From contig NZ_CVSH01000052.1 in assembly GCF_001179965.1 (NCBI RefSeq), positions 1 through 64,000 of the forward strand: DNA of 64,000 bases, given 5' to 3'. Source of the DNA: Candidatus Pelagibacter communis (GTDB lineage Bacteria; Pseudomonadota; Alphaproteobacteria; Pelagibacterales; Pelagibacteraceae). Positions 22,277-30,176 of this stretch are shown piece after piece; position 1 is the first letter of the stretch; each line of letters opens with the position of its first letter. Position numbers and translations under genes: made by a program. The notes under the pieces were generated by a model. It saw only the letters and a program-made list of their open reading frames with translations. It was not told where the DNA came from and searched no databases.

Positions 22277-23845
22277 TTGTTTGTGATAGATAAAGAAAAT
22301 TTAGAAAAAACTGCAGCATGGCCTTTTATTGAGGCTAAAAAAATCCTTAGAGAAAGAAAAGCATATATAGAGAAAAAAGGGAAAATTATTTTACAAACTG
22401 GGTATGGCCCAAGCGGCTTACCACATATTGGAACTTTTGGGGAAGTTGCCAGAACCTCTATGGTGGTAAATGCCCTTGATAAAATTACCGAAATACCAAA
22501 AGAAATAATTACATTTTCTGATGATATGGATGGATTAAGAAAAGTACCAGACAATATACCTAATATAAAAATTTTAGAAGATAATTTGCATAAACCATTA
22601 ACTAGTGTTCCCGATCCTTTTCAAAAATATAAAAGTTTTGGGGAACATAACAATGAATTACTAAAAAAATTTTTAAACGAATTTAATTTTAAGTATACAT
22701 TTAAAAGTTCAACTGAACTTTATAGAAATGGAATTTTTAACGAAACTTTAAAATTAATTTTAAAAAATTATGATGGCATCATGTCAATTATTTTACCAAC
22801 ATTAGGAAAGGAGAGACAAAAAACCTATTCCCCATTTTTACCGATTTGTCCGGAAACAAACAAAGTATTAGAAATACCCGTTCTAGAAATTGATGAAAAA
22901 AAATCAAAAATCATTTTTAACAATAATGGAAAAAAATTAGAAAAAAGTATTTTAGATGGAAATTGTAAACTTCAATGGAAAGTCGATTGGGCAATGAGGT
23001 GGTATGCTCTTGATGTTGATTTTGAAATGTACGGTAAGGATTTAATTGAAAGTGCAATCTTATCTTCTAAAATAATTAAGCTAATTGGAAAAAAAAATCC
23101 CAGTGGTTTCGCTTATGAGCTTTTTTTAGACGAAAAGGGTGAAAAAATATCTAAATCAAAAGGAAATGGAATTACAATAGATGAATGGTTAAACTATGCC
23201 TCACCTGAAAGTTTATCATTATTTATGTATCAAAACCCAAAAAGGGCTAAAAAACTTTACAAAGAAATAGTTCCAAAAGCAGTAGATGAATACCTCGAGT
23301 TTATTGAAAAAGGAAAAAAACAAAACGATCTTCAAAAATTAATGAACCCAGTTTGGCATGTGCATAATGGAAATATCCCAAAAGAAAATAACATAATGAG
23401 TTTCTCAATGCTTTTAAATCTTGTTGAAACAAGTAACGCTGACTCAAAAGATTTACTATGGAAATTTGTTAAAAAATATAAAACAAATCTCAACGAAAAA
23501 GAGTTCCCAATATTTGATAAACTAGTAGATTATGCAATAAAGTATTATAAAGATGTTATTTCACCTAATAAAAAATATAAAACTCCAAATAGCGATGAAA
23601 AAAAAGTATTAATGTCATTAGTTAAAGCATTAGATGAATGTAATGATAAAATGACTCCAGAGGATATACAGACAAAAATTTTTTCTGTTGGTAAAGAAAA
23701 TGGCTATAAAGATAATTTAAGAGATTGGTTCAAATTAATTTACGAAGTTGTTTTTGGTGATGAAAATGGGCCAAGGATTGGGTTCTTTATAAGTTTTTTT
23801 GGCGTGAAAGAGACTCAAAATTTAATTAAAGAAAAGATAATGTGA
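22277..23845 (+). CDS. lysK: Class I lysyl-tRNA synthetase
   Basis: This enzyme charges tRNA-Lys. It is the archaeal-type class I enzyme common in alphaproteobacteria, not the class II LysS. The 522 aa show a HIGH-type motif PHIGTF at about residues 49-54 and a KMSKS-type motif KISKSKG. The start is uncertain: TTG at 22277 is listed, while GTG at 22283 would give a protein two residues shorter; neither has a strong ribosome site. The stop overlaps the pyrD ATG (TGATG). Confidence 0.93.
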   Translation: MFVIDKENLEKTAAWPFIEAKKILRERKAYIEKKGKIILQTGYGPSGLPHIGTFGEVARTSMVVNALDKITEIPKEIITFSDDMDGLRKVPDNIPNIKILEDNLHKPLTSVPDPFQKYKSFGEHNNELLKKFLNEFNFKYTFKSSTELYRNGIFNETLKLILKNYDGIMSIILPTLGKERQKTYSPFLPICPETNKVLEIPVLEIDEKKSKIIFNNNGKKLEKSILDGNCKLQWKVDWAMRWYALDVDFEMYGKDLIESAILSSKIIKLIGKKNPSGFAYELFLDEKGEKISKSKGNGITIDEWLNYASPESLSLFMYQNPKRAKKLYKEIVPKAVDEYLEFIEKGKKQNDLQKLMNPVWHVHNGNIPKENNIMSFSMLLNLVETSNADSKDLLWKFVKKYKTNLNEKEFPIFDKLVDYAIKYYKDVISPNKKYKTPNSDEKKVLMSLVKALDECNDKMTPEDIQTKIFSVGKENGYKDNLRDWFKLIYEVVFGDENGPRIGFFISFFGVKETQNLIKEKIM

Positions 23846-24885
23846 TGTTTGGAAAAATAAGACCATTTATATTTAAGTTTGATCCAGAGACTGCTCATAA
23901 TTTAGCAATACAAGCCTTAAAATTTAATTTAATGCCAAGAAATCAAAAGCAAAATTTTAAACATATAGAGACTGAAATATTCAATAAAAAAATACCAAAT
24001 CCAATTGGTCTTGCAGCAGGTTTTGACAAAGATGCAGAAGTTTATAATTCAATTTTTAGATTAGGATTTGGTTTTGTTGAGGTAGGGACGATCACTCCTT
24101 TAAAGCAGTCTGGAAATCCAAAACCTAGAGTTTTTCGGCTTGAAGAAGATGAAGCTTTAATAAATAGATTAGGATTTAATAATTCAGGTGCAGATCTAAT
24201 TCAGTCCAGAATCAGATTAAATCCTCCAAAAGGTTTATTTGGAATAAATATAGGTCCAAACAAAGACACAAAAGATAGAATTAATGATTATCTAATTGGT
24301 TTACGAAAATTTTATGAATTGGCTGATTATCTAACTATAAATATTTCCTCACCTAATACAGAAAATTTAAGAAGTTTTCATAATGAGAGTGAATTAAATG
24401 ACTTGCTTCAAGCAATTGAACAAGAAAAAGCGTCATTAAAAACCTCGATTCCTACAGTCTTAAAAATTTCACCTGATATAAACGATCAAGAAATAGAAAA
24501 AATTTCTAAATTAATTTTAAAATATAATATACCCGCAATAATAGTATCTAACACAAGTGACAGAACAAGAGATGTTTTAAAAAATATAAATAAATTAGAA
24601 AAAGGTGGTTTATCTGGTAAGCCAATTGCAAAAAAATCAAATTTAATAATTAATAAGTTTTTTAAAAATTTGGAAAAAAAAGTCAAAATAATTGGTGTAG
24701 GTGGAGTGGACTCGGCAGATAGTGCGTATGATAAAATAATAAACGGCGCATCATTAATTCAATTATATACCGGAATGGTTTATAGAGGACCAGGTATAGC
24801 AAAAAAAATCAGCGAAGACTTAAATAATATATTTAAAAAACAAGGTGTAACAAATATATCTGAGATAGTAGGAAGTAAAAAATAA
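23845..24885 (+). CDS. pyrD: Dihydroorotate dehydrogenase (quinone), class 2
   Basis: PyrD oxidises dihydroorotate to orotate, passing electrons to the membrane quinone pool. The N-terminal extension (MFGKIRPFIFKFDPETAHNL) is typical of membrane-associated class 2 enzymes. Further features are NPIGLAAGFDKDAE, the SSPNTENLR segment with the catalytic serine region, and the FMN phosphate site IIGVGGVDSADSAY. The ATG at 23845 overlaps the lysK stop; an in-frame GTG at 23842 is less likely. Length is 346 aa. Confidence 0.95.
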   Translation: MFGKIRPFIFKFDPETAHNLAIQALKFNLMPRNQKQNFKHIETEIFNKKIPNPIGLAAGFDKDAEVYNSIFRLGFGFVEVGTITPLKQSGNPKPRVFRLEEDEALINRLGFNNSGADLIQSRIRLNPPKGLFGINIGPNKDTKDRINDYLIGLRKFYELADYLTINISSPNTENLRSFHNESELNDLLQAIEQEKASLKTSIPTVLKISPDINDQEIEKISKLILKYNIPAIIVSNTSDRTRDVLKNINKLEKGGLSGKPIAKKSNLIINKFFKNLEKKVKIIGVGGVDSADSAYDKIINGASLIQLYTGMVYRGPGIAKKISEDLNNIFKKQGVTNISEIVGSKK

Positions 24886-24887
24886 TC

Positions 24888-24916
24888 TTGACTGGTAACT
24901 TAGTTAAGCCTATACA
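24888..24916 (+). promoter_or_regulatory. Promoter for rpmB, near-leaderless
   Basis: TTGACT (24888-24893) and TATACA (24911-24916) are 17 bases apart. The predicted transcript start, about 24923, is only around 5 bases before the rpmB ATG at 24928, and no Shine-Dalgarno is present. The promoter overlaps the end of pyrD by zero to three bases. Confidence 0.68.
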
Positions 24917-24927
24917 ATCATATTTTT

Positions 24928-25209
24928 ATGTCTAAAAAATGTGAATTAACTGGAAAAATACCTCTCAAGGGTCACAAAGTAAGCCACGCTAATAATAAAA
25001 CAAAAAGAAGATTCCTTCCAAATTTAAAAAAAGTAAGATTTAAAAGTGATATTTTAAAAAAAAATATAAGACTAACAGTTTCAAATGCTGGAGTTAGATC
25101 AGTAGATAAAAAAGGTAGTTTCGATCAGTTTGTAAAATCAGCTAAATTAAGAGATTTATCTCCAAGATTAAAAAAAATAAAAAAAAGTCTATTAAGCAAA
25201 TCTGCATAA
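24928..25209 (+). CDS. rpmB: Large ribosomal subunit protein L28
   Basis: L28 is a structural protein of the 50S subunit. The 93 aa start with the diagnostic MSKKCELTGKIPLKGHKVSH and continue NNKTKRRFLPNL, then RLTVSNAGVRSVDKKG. It appears to have its own promoter with almost no leader, so translation may begin on a leaderless message. The next gene, a VUT-family transporter, follows after three bases. Confidence 0.97.
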   Translation: MSKKCELTGKIPLKGHKVSHANNKTKRRFLPNLKKVRFKSDILKKNIRLTVSNAGVRSVDKKGSFDQFVKSAKLRDLSPRLKKIKKSLLSKSA

Positions 25210-25212
25210 GAC

Positions 25213-25761
25213 ATGAGTCGAGTATTTATAGCCTTATCTTTTTTAATGGGGTTAGTAGTTTTATCTTCTAATTACCTAGTCCAATTTCCAGTAAAATATT
25301 ATGGTTTGCAAGACATTCTTACCTACGGGGCCTTTACTTATCCAATAGCCTTTTTAATTACAGATTTAGCAAATAGATCATACGGAAAACAAATAGCTAG
25401 AAAAATTGTTTACTTTGGTTTTGTGGTTGGAATATCTTTTACTCTTTTCTTTTCAACAAATTTTTCTGATCTTATTTCAGTAAGGATTGCAATAGGTTCT
25501 GGAACAGCTTTTATTGTAGCTCAACTTTTAGATGTACAAATATTTGATAAACTAAGAGAAAAAAGTTGGTATGTAGCACCATTAAGTTCCTCTGTAATAG
25601 GATCTACAGTTGATACTTTTTTGTTCTTCTCAATATCATTTTATGCAACTGGTGTGCCATGGTTTACTCTATCATTAGGAGATTTAGCAATTAAACTATT
25701 TGTAACTTTAGTCATGTTAATACCTTTCAGATTACTTTTAGGGACTTTTAAACCAGTCTAA
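25213..25761 (+). CDS. Queuosine precursor transporter (VUT/YhhQ family)
   Basis: This small integral membrane protein of 182 aa has about five or six predicted helices. The VUT (COG1738) family features are seen in LVQFPVKYYG, FTYPIAFLITDLANRSYGK and SSVIGSTVDTFLFFSISF. E. coli YhhQ of this family imports queuine-type precursors (preQ0/preQ1) for tRNA modification; the exact substrate here is inferred. It follows rpmB by three bases and is probably co-transcribed. The stop is 8 bases from the convergent ureohydrolase gene. Confidence 0.82.
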   Translation: MSRVFIALSFLMGLVVLSSNYLVQFPVKYYGLQDILTYGAFTYPIAFLITDLANRSYGKQIARKIVYFGFVVGISFTLFFSTNFSDLISVRIAIGSGTAFIVAQLLDVQIFDKLREKSWYVAPLSSSVIGSTVDTFLFFSISFYATGVPWFTLSLGDLAIKLFVTLVMLIPFRLLLGTFKPV

Positions 25762-25769
25762 TTTAATAA

Positions 25770-26723
25770 CTATAACAAAAATTTATATGAAAGAATTTTA
25801 TAGGCTAATTTAGCCACAAGAAAGTTGTATGAATTAAAACCTTTAATTGGAGATAGTTCATTTATGTCTCCACCAACTATATTAGAATTTCTTGCTGCTA
25901 TTTTTAAAATATTGAGTGTTTCATCCCAAAACAATCCCCCAGGCTCAGGCGTCCCAGTGGCTGGCATAATACTAGAATCAAATCCATCAACATCAAAGGT
26001 CAAATAAACATTTTTATTTTTAATATGTTTTTTAAAATTTTGTAAGTTCCACTTACTTTTATCTTTAGCCCAAAATATTTTTATTCTACTTTTATTTTTA
26101 TTTAAATATTTAACTTCAGACTCAGATATATTTCTAATTCCAAAAGATATAATAGAAACATTTTTGTAATCTAGACACCTTCTAATAGCAGATGCATGAG
26201 AAAATTTTTCACCATTGTAGCTTTGTCTTAAATCCGCATGAGCATCAAAATGTAAAATACATAGTTTTTTAAAATTTTTAGTAAAAGGCTCTATACAACC
26301 AGGTGTAATAGAGTGTTCACCTCCTAAAGTTAAAGGAAAAAGTTTTTTTTTTAAAAGTTGGGAATTAATATTAGAAATTTTTCTTAAGGCTGCCCGAATA
26401 TTTTTATCTATTTTGAAGGGTTTAAGAGTTTTTATGCCAATTTTTTTGTATGGTTCACAATTAAGTTCCTCGTCGTAAAGCTCAACTTGATGAGATGCTT
26501 TAATAATTTCTCGAGGTCCATTTTTTGTTCCTCCTCCATAACTGACTGTCTTTTCTAAACCAAATGGAACAACAACAACTTTTGGTGAAAAGTTGAATTT
26601 ATTATCAACACCGAGGAACCCATTTTTATTTGATAGATAATCCAATTTTTTATCCAAATATTTTTGCAAAATTTCTTCTGTCTCTATTTTTCCAATTTCC
26701 TTTATGGTAAGCATTGCTTGCAA
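25770..26723 (-). CDS. speB: Agmatinase-like ureohydrolase
   Basis: This is a manganese ureohydrolase that releases urea from agmatine or another guanidino compound. The metal-binding motifs are all present: GGEHSITPG, LHFDAHADLRQ and LTFDVDGFDSS. It is third in an operon with a decarboxylase and a deoxyhypusine-synthase-like enzyme, so its substrate may be agmatine or a bis-guanidino polyamine. The start at 26723 overlaps the upstream gene by 74 bases; alternatives are ATG 26714 or a TTG near 26669, which would shorten the overlap to about 20 bases. Length is up to 317 aa. Confidence 0.85.
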   Translation of the reverse strand: MQAMLTIKEIGKIETEEILQKYLDKKLDYLSNKNGFLGVDNKFNFSPKVVVVPFGLEKTVSYGGGTKNGPREIIKASHQVELYDEELNCEPYKKIGIKTLKPFKIDKNIRAALRKISNINSQLLKKKLFPLTLGGEHSITPGCIEPFTKNFKKLCILHFDAHADLRQSYNGEKFSHASAIRRCLDYKNVSIISFGIRNISESEVKYLNKNKSRIKIFWAKDKSKWNLQNFKKHIKNKNVYLTFDVDGFDSSIMPATGTPEPGGLFWDETLNILKIAARNSNIVGGDINELSPIKGFNSYNFLVAKLAYKILSYKFLL

Positions 26724-27693
26724 TCAGAGGAAGAACAGATGTTGCTTCAGCGAAAACCATTTGTTCTTTAGTAATATCTACTTTTCCCCAAGAACTTGCT
26801 TCTTTCAAGGTTGAGCTACTGCATGCACCATCACGTGAGTCAGCAACGGTAATTTGAACAGCATATTTATGCATATCAACTTCTTTACCTAAAAGTTCAG
26901 CACAAATTACAGTATCTTGAATAAAATTTTTTGGTACTCCACCACCAATCATAAATAATCCTGAGCCTTTTGACCTTATTTTAATTTCTGTAAGTTCCCT
27001 AAATTCCCTAACAGAGTCTATAGTTAAATGTTTGTTAGGATTTTTTTCCTGATGCATAACCAGACCAAATCCAGCACTTGAGTCAGTAAAAGCTGGGCAA
27101 AAAATTGGAACATTATAGTCGTATGCTGTTTCAATAAGAGATTCTTTTTTTTTTGAGTTTTTTTTCAAATATTTACCCATTTCATGAATGAATTCTCGAG
27201 AGGTATAGCTTTTAGGTTCTAAATTATCTGCAATTTCACATATTTTTTTATCGCATATTTGCAACTCATCTTCATCAATATAAGTGTCATAAATCCTATC
27301 TATATAATTTTTTCTTAACTCAGTATCATCTTGAAATTGTGATCCTTGATAATGCTTAAATCCTAAAGCTTCAAAAAAATCCATATCAATTATAGATGCT
27401 CCTGTCGCCACTATTGCATCTACCATATTAAATTTTACCAAATCTTTATAAATGTTCATACATCCTGCGGCAGATGTTGATCCAGCAAGAGTTAAAAAAA
27501 TTGTGCAGTTTTTGTCATTGATCATATCATTAAATATTTTCGCTGCATTTGCAGTTTCTCTAGATACAAAAGACATTTTTTCCATTGATTGGATAATTTT
27601 TGTTGAGTCAAAAGACGTTATGTCAATATGTTCTACTGGTTTTTTTAGAAAGTCTTTTTTGCTGTTATGACCTAAGTTTTTTTTGCTAGACAT
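26650..27693 (-). CDS. Deoxyhypusine-synthase-like polyamine enzyme
   Basis: The 347 aa belong to the deoxyhypusine synthase fold, which moves an aminobutyl group in an NAD-dependent reaction. The catalytic lysine is visible in SSWGKVD (K304), and the upstream LTLAGSTSAAGCMN and SSAGFGLVMHQ segments fit the family. Bacteria lack eIF5A, so bacterial homologues are thought to make homospermidine or bis(guanidino)-azanonane. It sits directly between a decarboxylase and a ureohydrolase; its ATG follows the decarboxylase stop with no gap. Precise product unknown. Confidence 0.86.
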   Translation of the reverse strand: MSSKKNLGHNSKKDFLKKPVEHIDITSFDSTKIIQSMEKMSFVSRETANAAKIFNDMINDKNCTIFLTLAGSTSAAGCMNIYKDLVKFNMVDAIVATGASIIDMDFFEALGFKHYQGSQFQDDTELRKNYIDRIYDTYIDEDELQICDKKICEIADNLEPKSYTSREFIHEMGKYLKKNSKKKESLIETAYDYNVPIFCPAFTDSSAGFGLVMHQEKNPNKHLTIDSVREFRELTEIKIRSKGSGLFMIGGGVPKNFIQDTVICAELLGKEVDMHKYAVQITVADSRDGACSSSTLKEASSWGKVDITKEQMVFAEATSVLPLIASNAYHKGNWKNRDRRNFAKIFG

Positions 27694-28872
27694 TTAGGCA
27701 ACTAAAAACTCACTCTTAGAGCCGCCTTCATACATTGACATAATTGGTTTGTCTTCTAATTCGTAAATTTCGTCAGAATAAAAACCATTGAATTGTGTTC
27801 TGAAAGTTAATCCATATCCACCTAATTGACCAAGTTCAATATAATCACCCTCTTTAATATTGTTCGGTAAAACAAAAGGACCCTTCATATAATCCATGCT
27901 ATCACAAGTAGGGCCATAAAAATCAAAAGCTGTTAGCTTTTTTGAAATTTGTCTTCCATTTGAAATCATTCTAGATGGAAAAACTAAGTTTGGAACTCCG
28001 CCGTCAAAAAGAGATCCATAGGTACCATCATTAATATAAAGTTTATTTTTTTTTCTAAGAACTACCTTAACGATTGTTGATCCACTCTCAGCAACTAGTG
28101 CTCTACCAGGTTCACAAATAACTTCAGGTTTTTTTCGTAATTGAAGTTTTGAAAGACTTTTCTCTATTTCATCAAAATATTTTTTAAGTGGTTGAGGTAT
28201 AAGATCAGGGTAGATAGATGGGAAGCCGCCACCAACGTTTATATAATCAGGTTCGATTTTAGTCTTTTTTATAATATTATTAATTTCATCAATTCCTTTA
28301 ACGTATGAAATTGGATGCATACATTGAGAGCCGACATGAAAACTTAAGCCTATTTTTTTTGAATGTTGTTTTGCAAGTCTTAATAACCCAATTGCTTCAG
28401 AATTAACAGCTCCAAATTTTTTTGATAAATCTATCTCTGCATGCTCATTTGAAACAGATATTCTTACAAACAACTCCAAATCTTTTGCTTTATTTGTTGA
28501 GTCTAAAATTTTAATTAGTTCATCTTTTGTATCTAAAGAAAATGACCTAATACCATAATTAAAATAAGCTTCTTTTATACTTTCTCTACTTTTTACAGTA
28601 TTCATGTAATGGCACTTAGCTTCAGGAGCTATTTCCTTTATTGTTTTAATTTCTTTAATTGAGGCAATGTCAAAATTTATAATCCCAGACTCATAAAGCG
28701 TTTTGAGAACAAATTTATTTGGATTTGTTTTTACAGCATAAAGAATTTTGCCTTTAAAGTTTTTTTGGAAATATTTTGAAGCTTTTTTTAGTGTTTCACC
28801 TCTAATGCAGTAAACTGGATTAGATGGTTTAAGTTGACTTACAAGCTTATCAACATTTTTAAATTTTTCCAT
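27694..28872 (-). CDS. Fold III ornithine (or arginine/lysine) decarboxylase
   Basis: This is a PLP-dependent alanine-racemase-fold decarboxylase feeding polyamine synthesis. The 392 aa show the PLP lysine K48 (LYAVKTNP), SFHVGSQC, GGGFPS, CEPGRALV and the active-site Cys-Asp pair at 323-324 (GPTCDSMDYM). I chose the ATG at 28872 because GAGGGG lies 7 bases upstream; a longer frame from 28914 runs through the leader hairpin and was rejected. Ornithine is the usual substrate for this subgroup, but the neighbouring ureohydrolase leaves arginine possible. Confidence 0.87.
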   Translation of the reverse strand: MEKFKNVDKLVSQLKPSNPVYCIRGETLKKASKYFQKNFKGKILYAVKTNPNKFVLKTLYESGIINFDIASIKEIKTIKEIAPEAKCHYMNTVKSRESIKEAYFNYGIRSFSLDTKDELIKILDSTNKAKDLELFVRISVSNEHAEIDLSKKFGAVNSEAIGLLRLAKQHSKKIGLSFHVGSQCMHPISYVKGIDEINNIIKKTKIEPDYINVGGGFPSIYPDLIPQPLKKYFDEIEKSLSKLQLRKKPEVICEPGRALVAESGSTIVKVVLRKKNKLYINDGTYGSLFDGGVPNLVFPSRMISNGRQISKKLTAFDFYGPTCDSMDYMKGPFVLPNNIKEGDYIELGQLGGYGLTFRTQFNGFYSDEIYELEDKPIMSMYEGGSKSEFLVA

Positions 28873-28904
28873 TTCATAGCCCCTCAAAAAAAATTTAACA
28901 AAAA

Positions 28905-28931
28905 AAATTTGCATATCTAATATGCAAATTT
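28905..28931 (-). promoter_or_regulatory. Leader hairpin with U-tract upstream of decarboxylase
   Basis: A perfect 12-base inverted repeat (AAATTTGCATAT, spacer TAG, ATATGCAAATTT) lies 32 bases before the decarboxylase ATG. On the minus strand it runs straight into a T-rich stretch, so the transcript would form a terminator-like hairpin before the ribosome site. A CATAAT -10-like box at 28948-28953 would start transcription about 10 bases upstream of it. An attenuator or protein operator are both possible. Alphaproteobacterial ODC genes are known to carry a speF leader RNA; a match is not established here. Confidence 0.55.
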
Positions 28932-29011
28932 GTAATTTAAGAGTCTGATTATGAGATTAGTTGAGTAATGTAAAGCAATTATTTCATATATTTATCCACT
29001 ACTTTGAACCA

Positions 29012-29041
29012 TTGAAATAATTGATTGAAGCACTATATATT
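29012..29041 (+). promoter_or_regulatory. Promoter for regA, predicted leaderless
   Basis: TTGAAA (29012-29017) is followed by TATATA at 29034-29039 (16-base spacer) or TATATT at 29036-29041 (18-base spacer). Either places the transcript start at about 29045-29048, at the first ATG of regA. No Shine-Dalgarno precedes that ATG. Confidence 0.55.
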
Positions 29042-29047
29042 TGCCAT

Positions 29048-29602
29048 ATGAGTACAATGCAAAAAATAACTGATTTTAAAGACAATTCGTTGCTAATAGT
29101 GGACGATGACAATCCATTCAGAGAGAGATTGGCTAGAGCAATGGAAAAAAAGGGTTTCGCGGTTTCACAAGCTCAAGGTGTAAAAGCAGGTATCGAGAGT
29201 GTAAAATCAAAAAAACCAGCATTCGCTGTGGTAGATTTAAGGCTGGGAGATGGAAATGGATTAGAGGTTGTAAAAGAAATTCAAACATCAAATCCTGAAA
29301 GTAGGATTATTATGTTAACTGGGTACGGAAACATCCCCACAGCAGTTGCAGCAATTAAAGAGGGAGCAATAGATTATCTAGCAAAACCTGCAGATGCAGA
29401 GGATGTTGAAAAGGCACTATTAGCGGATCCTAAAACTAAAGCTCAGCCTCCCGAAAATCCTATGTCAGCTGACAGAGTTAAATGGGAGCACATTCACAGA
29501 GTGTTTGAACTTTGTAACAGAAATGTATCTGAAACCGCTAGAAGGTTAAAGATGCATAGAAGGACTTTACAAAGGATATTATCTAAAAGATCTCCTAAAT
29601 AA
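29048..29602 (+). CDS. regA: RegA/ActR/PrrA-type redox response regulator
   Basis: This response regulator of 184 aa belongs to the family that controls respiration and carbon metabolism in response to redox state. The receiver domain has the acidic pocket VDDDN, phospho-acceptor D63 (AVVDLRLGDG) and K113 (YLAKP). The C-terminal Fis-type helix-turn-helix NVSETARRLKMHRRTLQRIL is diagnostic. The start was taken at 29048 because a TTG at 29021 lies inside the promoter; ATG 29057 is also possible. The partner kinase RegB is not in the window. It overlaps bioY by 8 bases tail to tail. Confidence 0.92.
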   Translation: MSTMQKITDFKDNSLLIVDDDNPFRERLARAMEKKGFAVSQAQGVKAGIESVKSKKPAFAVVDLRLGDGNGLEVVKEIQTSNPESRIIMLTGYGNIPTAVAAIKEGAIDYLAKPADAEDVEKALLADPKTKAQPPENPMSADRVKWEHIHRVFELCNRNVSETARRLKMHRRTLQRILSKRSPK

Positions 29603-30146
29603 AGTTTTTTAGATTTATAATTTTTTTAGCAACCAGAGTTAAAATTAGTATTTTGAATAACTCAGCATATAAAAATGGATATGCACCTAATTGCAAAATC
29701 GGTTTATCCCATCCAATTAAAATTCCAAGCCAAATTAACCCAAATATATATATAAACGAAACTACAAAAACTAACTTTGAAAAAATAATTAAAAAATTAG
29801 TTTTAAAATTTAGATATCCAGCAAAATAAGCAGTAAATAAAAAACCAATTAAATATCCCATTGTAGGGCCAGTAAAATAAACAAGTCCAACACCTTTTTC
29901 GGGAGAATTAGAAAATACTGGTAATCCAATTAAACCTTCAATTAAATATAGTCCTACAGTTGCAGTAGCTAACTTTGAACCAAAGGCAAGACCTAAAAAT
30001 ATTACTACAAAAGTTTGCATTGTCATTGGAACTGGATAAAAAGGTATCTTAATTTTTGCTGAAATAGTTAAAAGTAATGATCCCAAAATTAGTATAGAGA
30101 CTATTTTTAAGACTTTATTATTATTTAAAATTTTAACCCTATCCAT
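29595..30146 (-). CDS. bioY: Biotin transporter substrate-binding subunit BioY
   Basis: BioY is the membrane S-component that binds biotin in ECF-type transport. The 183 aa have about six hydrophobic helices and the family motifs KIPFYPVPMTMQTFVVIFLG and GPTMGYLIGF. No energising BioM/BioN (ATPase and T-component) genes are adjacent; solitary BioY proteins are known to work alone or with shared modules. It lies 30 bases downstream of an ABC ATPase on the same strand, which is of a different (ABC-2) type and unlikely to be its partner. Confidence 0.88.
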   Translation of the reverse strand: MDRVKILNNNKVLKIVSILILGSLLLTISAKIKIPFYPVPMTMQTFVVIFLGLAFGSKLATATVGLYLIEGLIGLPVFSNSPEKGVGLVYFTGPTMGYLIGFLFTAYFAGYLNFKTNFLIIFSKLVFVVSFIYIFGLIWLGILIGWDKPILQLGAYPFLYAELFKILILTLVAKKIINLKNFI

Positions 30147-30176
30147 AATTTATATTACTATTTTATAATAAATAAT

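Noticed and set aside
28872-28914. Longer decarboxylase start (14 extra residues)
   Set aside because: It would read through the inverted repeat and the GAGGGG ribosome site that precedes the ATG at 28872.
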